From contig CALUZH010000010.1 of assembly GCA_944325255.1 (NCBI GenBank), positions 61,235 to 125,234 of the forward strand: a DNA stretch of 64,000 nucleotides. Direction: 5' to 3'. The position numbers were made by a program, and so were the translations under genes. The notes under the pieces were generated by a model. That model ran no database searches. It was given only the letters and a program-made list of their open reading frames with translations, and was not told the origin of the DNA. Below are positions 1 through 7,902 of the stretch, one piece after another (the stretch's first letter is position 1; each line of letters opens with the position of its first letter). This DNA is from an uncultured Erysipelotrichaceae bacterium. Lineage in GTDB: Bacteria > Bacillota_I > Bacilli_A > Erysipelotrichales > Erysipelotrichaceae.

Positions 1-2
1 AT

Positions 3-293
3 TTCAATAAATTTTTTCCACCTTTATATAACACCTTATTTAAGGAAGCTTTTAAACATTTTGATCAACAAATACCCGGTTTTATCGATCAGGGCATTAT
101 GCTGGGCCCGGAAACCCGCAGCAGCAGTCCAATCCGCATTTGGCGCGATAAAGACGGCCAGGCCGTTAATAATGAAGGCCTTTATCCGGCAGGTGAAGGC
201 AGCGGTTATGGCGGAGGAATTATGTCCTGTGCCTTAGACGGGGTCAAGACGGCTGATCGAATTCTTTTAAAATTAAGCCATAATTCACTTTAA
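3..293 (+). CDS. C-terminal fragment of an FAD-dependent oxidoreductase (COG2509-like), cut by the window edge
   Basis: The reading frame is open from the first bases, so only the last ~96 residues are present. They contain an ETRSSSPIRI stretch and the segment GLYPAGEGSGYGGGIMSCAL followed by DGVKTAD. This tail (arginine/serine-rich strand, then a glycine-rich FAD-contacting loop and final helix) is typical of the uncharacterised NAD(P)/FAD-dependent dehydrogenases of the COG2509 type found in many Firmicutes. Substrate is unknown. The ATG at 99 is internal and not the start. The gene ends 41 bp before the htrA start and the two may be transcribed separately, because a -10 box lies between them. 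Confidence 0.75.
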   Translation, partial: FNKFFPPLYNTLFKEAFKHFDQQIPGFIDQGIMLGPETRSSSPIRIWRDKDGQAVNNEGLYPAGEGSGYGGGIMSCALDGVKTADRILLKLSHNSL

Positions 294-308
294 TTTCACA
301 AGCATAAA

Positions 309-334
309 TATAATGATAATTGAGGTGAGAAAGT
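309..334 (+). promoter_or_regulatory. -10 box and ribosome binding site of htrA
   Basis: TATAAT lies at 309-314 and GAGGTGAG, a good Shine-Dalgarno sequence, at about 322-329, before the ATG at 335. The -35 region is weak (TTCACT at 284-289, spacer 19). Confidence 0.5.
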
Positions 335-1420
335 ATGAAAAACAGTATTAAAACTTATATTATCGTCTTTTTAGTTGCTATATTGGGTGGCTTTATCGGT
401 GTTTACGGCGGTCATACTTTATATGATGCCGAAAATCCCGCAAGTGTGACCAACGAAAGCACTTTGACCACTACCTACAGTAATAAAGAAAATTCTTCCT
501 TAAAAGAAGGCATTAAAAAAGCCTATGATACAGTCGTTGAAATATCGGTTGATAAAAGTGAATCATCATATTTCTTCGGTCAAGAGATCCGTTCAACTTC
601 TTTAGGTTCCGGTGTCATTATCTCTCAAGACGGCTATATCATTACCAATGAACATGTCATCGACGGCGCCAACAAAATAACCGTCGAAGATGTAAATGGC
701 AATATATATGATGCTGAACTTATCGGCTATGATACCAAGACCGATATCGCCGTCATTAAAATTGATGCCCATGATCTTGATTATGCCGAAATCTCCGACA
801 GCGATGCCCTGGAAATCGGTGATGATGCCATTGTCATCGGTAATCCTTTAGGTAACGGTATATCGGTATCTAACGGTATTATTTCCGCCTTAAACAAGGA
901 AGTCGTCATTGAAAATGAAACCATGTATCTTATTCAAACCAATGCAGCCGTCAACCAAGGCAACAGCGGCGGCGGACTCTTTGATATCAATGGTAATTTA
1001 ATCGGCATCGTCAATGCCAAATCCGGCAATACTTCAAGCAACGTATCCGTTGAAGGTTTAGGCTATGCCATCCCTTCAAATTTAGTTGTCGAGATTGCCA
1101 ATGATATCATCGATAACGGCTATGTCAAAGACCGGGCTACCTTAGGTGTCACGGTCTCTAATATCTCCCAAATGCAAGGCTTTCCGGATGGTTTATATAT
1201 CATCTCCATCCAAGAAGGTTCCGCTGCCGAAAAAGCCGGCTTACAAACCTATGATCGGATCATTGAGTTTAACGGTATGGAAATTAATGATTACAATGAT
1301 TTAAGTCAAGCCTTGGAAGAGCTTGATGTCGGTGATACTGCCGCTATTAAGGTCATTCGCAATAATGAAGAACTGGAATTAAGTATTACGCTTCAAGAAA
1401 ATACCCAAAGCAATAATTAA
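335..1420 (+). CDS. htrA: HtrA/DegP-family membrane-anchored serine protease
   Basis: Surface quality-control protease/chaperone that degrades misfolded exported proteins. The 361-residue protein has one N-terminal membrane segment (about residues 7-27), a low-complexity linker, a trypsin-like domain and one C-terminal PDZ domain (about 265-350). The catalytic triad is visible: His107 in TNEHVI, Asp137 in TDIAVI and Ser211 in GNSGGG. Length and single PDZ match Gram-positive HtrA. A strong ribosome binding site supports the ATG chosen. It is followed by its own terminator and faces the convergent EF-G-like gene. No CtsR or CssR box was recognised upstream. Confidence 0.93.
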   Translation: MKNSIKTYIIVFLVAILGGFIGVYGGHTLYDAENPASVTNESTLTTTYSNKENSSLKEGIKKAYDTVVEISVDKSESSYFFGQEIRSTSLGSGVIISQDGYIITNEHVIDGANKITVEDVNGNIYDAELIGYDTKTDIAVIKIDAHDLDYAEISDSDALEIGDDAIVIGNPLGNGISVSNGIISALNKEVVIENETMYLIQTNAAVNQGNSGGGLFDINGNLIGIVNAKSGNTSSNVSVEGLGYAIPSNLVVEIANDIIDNGYVKDRATLGVTVSNISQMQGFPDGLYIISIQEGSAAEKAGLQTYDRIIEFNGMEINDYNDLSQALEELDVGDTAAIKVIRNNEELELSITLQENTQSNN

Positions 1421-1428
1421 CAAGCAAA

Positions 1429-1482
1429 AAGAGGCGATATAAGCCAGAGCGAATAACTCTTGGCTACTACCGCCTCTTTTTT
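1429..1482 (+). terminator. Terminator of htrA
   Basis: A 7-bp stem AGAGGCG (1429-1435) / CGCCTCT (1470-1476) with an inner AGCCA/TGGCT helix is followed by eight T. Confidence 0.85.
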
Positions 1483-1555
1483 TATTGGCAGCTAAAACTT
1501 TGAGCTATATACCAAAATACAAGAAAATCATAGTTTTCTTAGAGCTTTAGAATAT

Positions 1556-1592
1556 AAAAAGGTGTGTAAACCCTAGATTTACACACCCCTTT
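1556..1592 (-). terminator. Terminator of the EF-G-like operon
   Basis: Inverted repeat GGTGTGTAAA (1561-1570) / TTTACACACC (1578-1587); on the minus strand the hairpin is followed by TTTTT (1556-1560). Confidence 0.85.
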
Positions 1593-1602
1593 TTAAAATA
1601 AT

Positions 1603-3675
1603 TTACTCTTCGTCGTCTTCAACTTTGGCATTTTGAATGACTTTTTCAGCAATCGGTTGCGGACATGGTTCATAACGATCAAAGTTAATGACATATTGAC
1701 CGCGTCCTTGCGTCATTGAACGCAATTCCGTTGCATACTTTTGCATTTCGGCCATCGGTACTTCCGCATCGATCTTCTGTTCATTTTCTTCAGTCATTTC
1801 CATACCCATGATAATGCCCCGGCGTTTATTGAAGTCACCGATTATCGTACCGGTATATTCTTCCGGTACCCAAACCGTAACTTTGCCAATCGGTTCCAAA
1901 AGGATCGGTTTCGCTTTCGGCATACCGGCCTTATAAGCTAAACGAGCCGCAGCCTTAAAGGCAATTTCCTTAGAGTCGACTTCATGATAAGATCCATCAA
2001 AGAGCGTTGTCTTAACACCGACAACTTTATAGCCGGCCAAGACCCCCTTTTCCATACATTCTCTTAGACCCTGTTCAACAGCCGGGAAGTATTGTTTAGG
2101 TACGGCACCGCCAAAGATTTCTTCTTCAAAGACCATTTCTTCACTGTCACATGGTTCAAAACGAACCCATACATGGCCATATTGTCCGGCACCACCCGAT
2201 TGTTTCTTATGTTTACCTTCGGCTTCGACACTGCCCTTAATAGTCTCCCGATATGGAACTTTATAAGGAGCCATTTCAATTTCAACCTTATATTTATTTT
2301 TAAGTTTATTGACTACCACATCTAAGGCCTGGTCACCCATGGCATAGAGGACTTGTTCCTTGGTTTCAGTGTTTTTAACCAGCTTTAAAGTCTTATCTTC
2401 TTCGAGAACTCTTTGAAGCGCAAAAGACATCTTGTCTTCATCGGCCTTGGTTTTTGGCGTAATAGCCATACCAAGCATCGGTTCCGGGAAGACAATAGGC
2501 GGATAATTAACGGCATTATCCTTAGTTGATAAGGTATCGTTGGTCTCGGTATATTGCAACTTGACAACAGCCCCTAAATCGCCGGTAAATAATTTACCGA
2601 CGGCGACTTGATACTTACCGTTCATAACATAGATTTGATTGACTTTTTCGCTTTGTTCCTTGGCTAGATTATAAACTGTAGAATCGGAACTCAGGACACC
2701 GCTCATCACCTTAAGATAAGAAATCTTACCAACGAAAGGATCGACAACTGTCTTAAATACTTGAGCCGAGAAACTTTCGGTCTCATTAGTTTCCATAATT
2801 ACATCTTCGCCATTGGCATTTTGGGCGACAATTGTACCCTTTTCCGCATAATTAGGGAAGTATTCACTAATCAGATCCAACAATCTTTCAATACCGACAA
2901 CCATCGTGGCGCTGCCGCAATATACCGGTAAAATATCGCCGTTTCGAACACCGATTCTAAGGCCCTTGGCCACTTCATCTTCATCAAAAGTTTCGCCGGA
3001 GAAGAATTTTTCCATCAATTCATCATCGGTCATGGCAATAGCTTCGGCAATCTGATTATAGTGTTCTTCAACACTGGCCTTATAGGCATCAGGCACATCC
3101 TTTGGTGTTGATAAATCATCATAGAACCAAGCCTTATTGCGCAAGACATTGATGGAACCCAAAATCTTACCGTTTTCAATCATCGGAATTTCAAAAGCGA
3201 TAACAGCCTTGCCGAAACGCTCTCTTAGAGCCTCATAAGTATTATCAAAGGAAGCATGTTCCTCATCAATCTTATTAATGAAAAAGATGGTCGGCAATTT
3301 CTTGCGCGCCGCCAATTTCACAGCCTTTTCCGTGCCGGCTTCAATACCGTCTTTGGCCGACACTACTACTAAGGCATTGTCACCAACTGCCAAGCCGGCC
3401 CGCATTTCCCCTTCATAATCTAAATAACCCGGGGTATCAATAAAATTAATCTTGCAACCGCGCCATTCAACCGGAGCAATAGCCGTATAAACCGAAAGTC
3501 CACGCTTTACCTCTTCAGGATCATAGTCGACAAATAAGCCGCTTTCCTGGGCTTTGCCCAAACGTTCAATAGCTTTAGTAAAATACAGGGCTGCTTCAAC
3601 CAAAGATGACTTGCCTGATCCCGAATGGCCAAGCAATACGACATTACGAATATCATTAGCTAAATAGTCTTTCAT
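1603..3675 (-). CDS. Elongation factor G-like translational GTPase (EF-G paralogue)
   Basis: Ribosome-associated GTPase of the EF-G family. The 690-residue protein carries the P-loop GHSGSGKSS (residues 16-24), DTPG (G3) and NKID (G4), followed by EF-G domains II-V. Its N-terminus and switch I differ from canonical FusA, and it is not beside rpsL/rpsG; it matches the 'EF-G-like' second copies common in anaerobic Firmicutes. Their role is unsettled (back-up translocase, ribosome recycling or stress function). It follows the ankyrin gene by 11 bp and is probably cotranscribed with it from a promoter overlapped by an 18-bp palindrome. Confidence 0.85.
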   Translation of the reverse strand: MKDYLANDIRNVVLLGHSGSGKSSLVEAALYFTKAIERLGKAQESGLFVDYDPEEVKRGLSVYTAIAPVEWRGCKINFIDTPGYLDYEGEMRAGLAVGDNALVVVSAKDGIEAGTEKAVKLAARKKLPTIFFINKIDEEHASFDNTYEALRERFGKAVIAFEIPMIENGKILGSINVLRNKAWFYDDLSTPKDVPDAYKASVEEHYNQIAEAIAMTDDELMEKFFSGETFDEDEVAKGLRIGVRNGDILPVYCGSATMVVGIERLLDLISEYFPNYAEKGTIVAQNANGEDVIMETNETESFSAQVFKTVVDPFVGKISYLKVMSGVLSSDSTVYNLAKEQSEKVNQIYVMNGKYQVAVGKLFTGDLGAVVKLQYTETNDTLSTKDNAVNYPPIVFPEPMLGMAITPKTKADEDKMSFALQRVLEEDKTLKLVKNTETKEQVLYAMGDQALDVVVNKLKNKYKVEIEMAPYKVPYRETIKGSVEAEGKHKKQSGGAGQYGHVWVRFEPCDSEEMVFEEEIFGGAVPKQYFPAVEQGLRECMEKGVLAGYKVVGVKTTLFDGSYHEVDSKEIAFKAAARLAYKAGMPKAKPILLEPIGKVTVWVPEEYTGTIIGDFNKRRGIIMGMEMTEENEQKIDAEVPMAEMQKYATELRSMTQGRGQYVINFDRYEPCPQPIAEKVIQNAKVEDDEE

Positions 3676-3686
3676 ACGCTTTTACC

Positions 3687-4358
3687 CTACTTCAAAAGAC
3701 CTTTCAACTCTTCAAAGACCTCGCTGCGGAGATAGTGAATGGCCAAATTGCCTTGGTTATCCATAATATCCTTACGGGCACCATGTTCCAAAAGATAAGA
3801 AATCAAATCCCCGTAACCGCTGTAACAAGCCCGCATCAGGCAGGTGCAGCCATTATTATCTTGCTTATTGATATCAGCTCCGGCCTCAATCAAATATTGT
3901 AAGACATCAACCTTAAAGGCCAATACGGCTTCCATTAAAGCTGTACGACCCTTATTATCCTGAGCATCGAGATTGGCACCCTTGGAAACTAAAAATTCCA
4001 CAACCGGAAGTTCCCCCATGAAGGCAGCCCGCATCAAGGCCGTACGACCGTTATTGTCATGGGAATTGACATCGGCTCCGGCCTCAACCAAAAGCTTGCA
4101 GATGTTGAGATAGCCCTTTTTGGCAGCGCCCATTAAAGCCGTCTTGTTGTTTTTGTCACGCGAACGGACATTGGCTCCGTTATCCAAAAGAGTTTGAACG
4201 ATATCGACATATCCTCTTTTAGCCGAACGCATGAGGCCGGTACGACCGTCACCGTTAGCCATGTTGACATCAGCACCCTTGGCGATGCCGGCACAAACCT
4301 TGGCATAGTCGCCGCTGGCGCAGGCGTCAAAGAAGTCTTTGTTCACTGTTTGATTCAT
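3687..4358 (-). CDS. Ankyrin-repeat protein
   Basis: A 223-residue soluble protein made almost entirely of ankyrin repeats: about six units with the signature DNNGRTALMRAA / GYxDIVxxLLxxGADVN can be read (for example NGDGRTGLMRSAKRGYVDI, NNKTALMGAAKKGYLNI, NNGRTALMRAAFMGELPV). Ankyrin stacks bind other proteins; the partner is unknown. No signal peptide or membrane segment. A strong AAAGGAGG ribosome binding site precedes the ATG. It is the first gene of a two-gene operon with the EF-G paralogue, so a role in controlling or escorting that GTPase is possible, but this is inference only. Confidence 0.85.
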   Translation of the reverse strand: MNQTVNKDFFDACASGDYAKVCAGIAKGADVNMANGDGRTGLMRSAKRGYVDIVQTLLDNGANVRSRDKNNKTALMGAAKKGYLNICKLLVEAGADVNSHDNNGRTALMRAAFMGELPVVEFLVSKGANLDAQDNKGRTALMEAVLAFKVDVLQYLIEAGADINKQDNNGCTCLMRACYSGYGDLISYLLEHGARKDIMDNQGNLAIHYLRSEVFEELKGLLK

Positions 4359-4383
4359 AATATATGTCCTCCTTTACCAAACG

Positions 4384-4412
4384 AGTATAAAAAATGAACA
4401 CAATTGTGTTCA
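4384..4412 (-). promoter_or_regulatory. Putative promoter overlapped by an 18-bp perfect palindrome
   Basis: The palindrome TGAACACAATTGTGTTCA spans 4395-4412. On the minus strand TGAACA (4407-4412, 4/6 match to a -35 box) is followed after 17 bp by TATACT (4384-4389), so the palindrome would cover the -35 box and half the spacer: an operator for a dimeric repressor is likely. The regulator is not identified. Confidence 0.5.
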
Positions 4413-4544
4413 CGCAAAAACATTTTTCACCACGAAATAAGCTTTTGGATTTTTGGAAAATAAGACAATTTCGTACATGATAATGTTCCTTCTTCCTATA
4501 CTTAGATTGTAAACGCTATCATCAAAAGTTGCAAGTAAAATATT

Positions 4545-5201
4545 CTATTTCAGCATATTTATTGCTTCATCATAGTCCGGCATATGCCAATAAAGAAGAT
4601 TATAGAAGGCTTTATTGTGGCTTGGACAAAGGAAATGTACACACTCGTGCCAAAGCACCGCCCTGATGACCTTAGGCGGAAAATGCAAGAGTTTTAAATT
4701 CAAGACAAGATAATTTTTACGGAAGTGGCAAATACCCCACGCTCTTTTTAAATAACGATATTTGACTTTCGGTATATCGTTATAGCCATATTCTTTAAGT
4801 AAGGGAAGGAAATCGACTAAGGCTTTTTCTACTTCTTCTTTTAAATCAGGCAAGGCAAAAAGATAAAAGCTTTTTAAGGCACTTTCTTCATCATTGCCGG
4901 GAAGATTCAAGACTTCATTATGCCACTTAGCTTCTTTGATATCGATATCATAAGATACTTCATAAGCTTTGCCCAAAAGCCAAATCTTAGCATCTTGAAT
5001 ATGGGTATAAGATATGCTTTTTTTAGCCATTTCAAAGACTATCCACTTTTCTTTGGCCATGATAAAAGCCCTTATCGCCTGATCCGTAATAAAATAGGGA
5101 CAAGTAACGATAAGGGTATGATTTTCAAGACGCAAATATAGATTCTTAATCTTCTTGCGAATAATTTTTAATTCCAGATCATAAGCTCCGACTTTAATCA
5201 T
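4545..5201 (-). CDS. YgjP-like metallopeptidase-domain protein (DUF45, HExxH)
   Basis: A 218-residue protein with the architecture of the YgjP/DUF45 (M48-like, zincin) family: an N-terminal beta-rich part (LYLRLENHTLIVTCPY), then a C-terminal half with the metal motif WHECVHF and the downstream HNKAF segment that supplies a third ligand. The family is predicted to be a zinc hydrolase; in vivo substrates are unknown. Its ATG overlaps the degV stop by 4 bp (ATGA type), so translation is probably coupled to degV. Confidence 0.8.
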   Translation of the reverse strand: MIKVGAYDLELKIIRKKIKNLYLRLENHTLIVTCPYFITDQAIRAFIMAKEKWIVFEMAKKSISYTHIQDAKIWLLGKAYEVSYDIDIKEAKWHNEVLNLPGNDEESALKSFYLFALPDLKEEVEKALVDFLPLLKEYGYNDIPKVKYRYLKRAWGICHFRKNYLVLNLKLLHFPPKVIRAVLWHECVHFLCPSHNKAFYNLLYWHMPDYDEAINMLK

Positions 5202-6037
5202 ATTAGCTTTTTCATCCGGCCGAAAGCTAAGGTTCCCGGTCCGGTATGCGATAAAATAACCGGCCCAAATTCATGCATTTCCACCGTCTGTCCGGTAATT
5301 TCAGCCATTTGTTTTTGTAAGTGATCAGCTTCTAAAGGCTTTTCATCAGCAATGACCATCCAATAATAAGCCTGATAATCATCCACTTGTAAAATCGGCT
5401 CCAGACCTTTGCTTATGGCCTTCTTTAAAGTATGAACCTTGTCCAAAACATCAATGACCCCGCCCTTTAAATAAAGAACCGGGGTGATGCGTAACAAATT
5501 GGCCAAAGCTGCAGCGGCCGGTGTAATTCTTCCGCCCATCTTCAGATATTGCAAATCATCGGGAATAATTACCGCCTCCATTATCGATTCTTCACTTTCA
5601 ATGCGCTCTTTAATCATTTCCGGGCTTTCACCGCGCTTTAAAAGCTCCAAAACATCCAGGCATAAGCGAGTAACCGGATAACAAGCACATTTGGCATCTA
5701 TTACGGTAATTCTGCCCTCATATTTCTGGGCCTGAGCCAAGGCTGTTTCATACATTCCGCTAAGGCCGCTCGATAAAGGGATAAAGACAATTTGTTCATA
5801 ATTTTGTAAAAGCTTTTCATACATCGCTTCAAGATCACCCAAAGTCGCTTGCGAGGTCTTGGCCGGAATGCCGTTTTTCAGATATTTTTTTATATCATCG
5901 ACCGTAATATCGCGACCGTCCATAAACTCATGCCCCTCAATGACAATCGGCATCCTTAAGACATAAATACCCAATTGGGCAGCGGTCAAATCATCAATAT
6001 CACACGATGAATCGGTTAATACACAATATTTTTCCAT
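5198..6037 (-). CDS. DegV-family fatty-acid-binding protein
   Basis: Soluble EDD-fold protein of 279 residues. DegV/FakB proteins bind a fatty acid and can present it to a kinase for phosphorylation. Visible landmarks are VLTDSSCDI at the N-terminus, the TSQ segment (AKTSQATLGD) and the SSGLSGMYETA loop that contacts the lipid carboxylate. Several DegV copies per genome are usual, so the exact lipid cannot be told. No Shine-Dalgarno sequence precedes the ATG; instead TTGGCA-17 bp-TAGAAT ends six bases before it, which predicts a leaderless mRNA. Confidence 0.9.
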   Translation of the reverse strand: MEKYCVLTDSSCDIDDLTAAQLGIYVLRMPIVIEGHEFMDGRDITVDDIKKYLKNGIPAKTSQATLGDLEAMYEKLLQNYEQIVFIPLSSGLSGMYETALAQAQKYEGRITVIDAKCACYPVTRLCLDVLELLKRGESPEMIKERIESEESIMEAVIIPDDLQYLKMGGRITPAAAALANLLRITPVLYLKGGVIDVLDKVHTLKKAISKGLEPILQVDDYQAYYWMVIADEKPLEADHLQKQMAEITGQTVEMHEFGPVILSHTGPGTLAFGRMKKLI

Positions 6038-6072
6038 AAGAATATTCTAACAAATCCCCCATTAAATGCCAA
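6038..6072 (-). promoter_or_regulatory. degV promoter predicted to give a leaderless transcript
   Basis: -35 TTGGCA (6067-6072), 17-bp spacer, -10 TAGAAT (6044-6049), then ATTCTT and the ATG at 6037. Transcription should start at or within a base of the start codon. Confidence 0.65.
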
Positions 6073-6087
6073 TAAAAATAGTTCACA

Positions 6088-6576
6088 TTAATAACCATAC
6101 TCACCGTTTAATGATTCATCGTCGCTTATCCAATCATTAATGTCAATCGTCCGATAATCATTATCGTTATCACGAATTATAACTTTCGCAATACCGGCAT
6201 TGATAATCAAGCGCTTGCACATTGAACAACTGCCGGCATTCTGTACATAATTGCCGCTTTTAACTTCCCGGCCGACCAAATAAAGGGTCGCTCCGATCAT
6301 CTTGTCACGGGGAGCCGATATAATGGCATTGGCTTCGGCATGGACACTGCGGCATAATTCATAACGTTCACCACGGGGAATCTTAAGTTCTTCTCTGATA
6401 CAATAGCCCAAATCGGAACAGTTTTTACGGCCTCGGGGAGCTCCGACATAACCGGTGGCAATAACTTCATCATTTTTGACAATGACCGCTCCATATCTTT
6501 TTCTTAAGCAGGTTCCTCTTTTGGCCACCACATCAGCCAAATCCAAGTAATAATTAATCTTATCTCTGCGTTCCAT
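6088..6576 (-). CDS. Deoxycytidylate deaminase-type zinc enzyme (ComEB-like)
   Basis: A 162-residue cytidine/deoxycytidylate deaminase-fold protein. The zinc site is complete: HAEAN (His plus catalytic Glu) and the Cys pair in GSCSMCKRLI. The early ADVVAKRGTCLRKRYGAVIV segment is typical of dCMP deaminases, which make dUMP for thymidylate synthesis. The ATG at 6576 is preferred over an upstream TTG at 6597 because AAGGAAGGGG sits 7 bases before it. Single-gene unit; upstream lies the HicAB region on the other strand. Confidence 0.88.
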   Translation of the reverse strand: MERRDKINYYLDLADVVAKRGTCLRKRYGAVIVKNDEVIATGYVGAPRGRKNCSDLGYCIREELKIPRGERYELCRSVHAEANAIISAPRDKMIGATLYLVGREVKSGNYVQNAGSCSMCKRLIINAGIAKVIIRDNDNDYRTIDINDWISDDESLNGEYGY

Positions 6577-6750
6577 CCTTTTCCCCTTCCTTGGCAAATT
6601 TATCTTAATCGACTCTTTGATGATATCATAAACAAGACCAATGGGATATTTTCTTTAATCTGAGTTTACTTTAAATTGTTCTTTTATAAGCCACTTTTTT
6701 TAAACGTATTTCTTTTATCATCGGCTAAATTCATCAATAAATCAGAAGAT

Positions 6751-6793
6751 ATTTATGCTGCAAAATGAGGTGATTAAAATTGCGCGTTAACGA
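6751..6793. repeat. Direct repeat copy 1 (43 bp) left of hicAB
   Basis: Matches 7680-7722 at 42 of 43 positions (single T/C difference at 6759/7688). It contains ATGAGGTGATTAAAAT and the palindrome CGTTAACG. It ends 18 bp before the -35 box of hicA; the other copy ends 17 bp before the -35 box of tRNA-His. Confidence 0.95.
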
Positions 6794-6811
6794 TAATCTA
6801 AGATAAATAAA

Positions 6812-6844
6812 TTGACACCGTATATGATACCATCTATAATAGAT
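6812..6844 (+). promoter_or_regulatory. hicAB promoter with overlapping palindrome
   Basis: Near-consensus promoter: TTGACA (6812-6817), 17-bp spacer, TATAAT (6835-6840). The palindrome ATCTATAATAGAT (6832-6844) covers the -10 box and is a probable operator for autorepression by HicB, the usual regulation of such modules. Confidence 0.85.
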
Positions 6845-6857
6845 ATGGAGGTATTAG

Positions 6858-7112
6858 ATGTCTAAATTTGCAAAATTATTAAGTAAAATTACAGATTTAT
6901 CTAATGATCTCCGTTTTGAAGAACTGGCTAAGGTTTTAATAAGTTATGGCTATGCGCAAGACTCCCCAAAAGGAGGCAGTAGCCATTATACTTTCAGAAA
7001 ACCGGGTTGTAATCCAATTACCATTCCCAAACATTCCCCTATTAAAAAGGTCTATGTAAAAATGGTGAAAGATGTAATCGAAAAGGAAGGTGACAATGAT
7101 GAAATTAAATGA
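6858..7112 (+). CDS. hicA: HicA-family mRNA interferase toxin
   Basis: Toxin of a type II toxin-antitoxin pair; HicA binds and cleaves mRNA. The 84-residue protein shows the dsRBD-like HicA fold, with the conserved GGSSHYTFRKPG loop carrying the catalytic His43 and the strand ITIPKHSPIKKVYVKMV. At 84 residues it is slightly longer than the ~60-residue minimum because of an N-terminal helix. GGAGG lies 6-10 bases before the ATG. It overlaps hicB by 17 bp. Confidence 0.92.
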   Translation: MSKFAKLLSKITDLSNDLRFEELAKVLISYGYAQDSPKGGSSHYTFRKPGCNPITIPKHSPIKKVYVKMVKDVIEKEGDNDEIK

Positions 7113-7479
7113 TTATCTAAGATTGAATTATAAAATGGAAATTGTTGAAGATCCGGATGAAGGCGGATACGCAATTGCACTTCCCGAACTTCCCGGATGT
7201 TTATCGACCGGCGAAACAATTGAAGAAGCAATTAAAAATATTGAAGATGCTAAAAAACTTTGGTTAGAACTTGCGATTGAGGATGGGCGAGAAATACCGC
7301 TTCCAGAATCTTCCTTAGATGAATATTCTGGGCAATTTAAAATTCGCATACCCAAAAGCCTGCATAGAGATTTAGCGAAAAATGCAAAAAAAGAAGGCGT
7401 AAGTATGAATCAGTATTGTGTATATCTTCTTTCATCTAATAATGCCTTAGCATCTAATAAAATAAATAAAACAGAATAA
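7096..7479 (+). CDS. hicB: HicB-family antitoxin
   Basis: Antitoxin that neutralises HicA and represses the operon. The N-terminal HicB RNase H-like domain is clear (DPDEGGYAIALPELPGCLSTGET), and the C-terminus holds a ribbon-helix-helix DNA-binding segment (QFKIRIPKSLHRDLAKNAKK, then EGVSMNQY). 127 residues from the ATG at 7096; GTG at 7090 and ATG at 7099 are alternatives, but AAGGAAGG at 7083-7090 favours 7096. Reading overlaps the end of hicA, which couples their translation. Confidence 0.92.
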   Translation: MMKLNDYLRLNYKMEIVEDPDEGGYAIALPELPGCLSTGETIEEAIKNIEDAKKLWLELAIEDGREIPLPESSLDEYSGQFKIRIPKSLHRDLAKNAKKEGVSMNQYCVYLLSSNNALASNKINKTE

Positions 7480-7510
7480 AGCTTCATGAAATCATTATAA
7501 ATCTGACAAT

Positions 7511-7548
7511 TTTAAAAGCCTCCCATTATTCACCAGGAGGCTTTTAAA
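7511..7548 (+). terminator. Terminator of hicAB (bidirectional)
   Basis: 13-bp perfect stem TTTAAAAGCCTCC (7511-7523) / GGAGGCTTTTAAA (7536-7548); A and T runs inside the stem allow function in both directions. Confidence 0.8.
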
Positions 7549-7679
7549 TCAATCTATTTTCTCAGGTTCATCAAGCACACTTAATGCCGAAAAACAATTC
7601 AAAAGATTTTTCCAAAATCTGAAAAATCTCATATGTTTTCTCTTTTCTTAAATTGAATTTTAAATAAAGTGAATAAGCA
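7549..7679. other. Gene-free AT-rich spacer
   Basis: Between the hicAB terminator and the second direct repeat. No coding potential or strong hairpin was seen. Confidence 0.5.
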
Positions 7680-7722
7680 ATTTATGCCGCAAAATGAGGT
7701 GATTAAAATTGCGCGTTAACGA
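7680..7722. repeat. Direct repeat copy 2 (43 bp) right of hicAB
   Basis: Second copy of the repeat at 6751-6793. The pair brackets the complete hicAB unit, and this copy sits immediately upstream of the tRNA-His promoter. Confidence 0.95.
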
Positions 7723-7739
7723 CACGCTAAAAAATGGTC

Positions 7740-7768
7740 TTTACTTGTGCTGATTTTTTAAGTATAAT
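7740..7768 (+). promoter_or_regulatory. Promoter of tRNA-His
   Basis: TTTACT (7740-7745), 17-bp spacer, TATAAT (7763-7768), 12 bp before the tRNA 5' end. Confidence 0.75.
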
Positions 7769-7780
7769 AATTTACACAAT

Positions 7781-7858
7781 GGCGGTTGTGGTGAAGCTGG
7801 TTAACACACCAGATTGTGGCTCTGGCATTCGCGAGTTCGAGTCTCGTCAATCGCCCCA
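7781..7858 (+). tRNA. tRNA-His (GTG)
   Basis: Complete cloverleaf with encoded CCA. The anticodon stem CCAGA/TCTGG closes the loop TTGTGGC, giving anticodon GTG. The extra G(-1) diagnostic of tRNA-His is present at 7781, opposite C73; the 7-bp acceptor stem GCGGTTG/CAATCGC follows. Confidence 0.95.
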
Positions 7859-7869
7859 TATTGTAAATA

Positions 7870-7898
7870 AAGTTCTCGCTTTAATGAGAACTTTTTTT
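7870..7898 (+). terminator. Terminator of tRNA-His
   Basis: AAGTTCTC / GAGAACTT hairpin followed by a T run. Confidence 0.85.
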
Positions 7899-7902
7899 AT
7901 TT

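Noticed and set aside
7549..7680. Remnant integrase or transposase beside hicAB
   Set aside because: No open frame or conserved motif could be read in the flanks; only the direct repeats support mobility.
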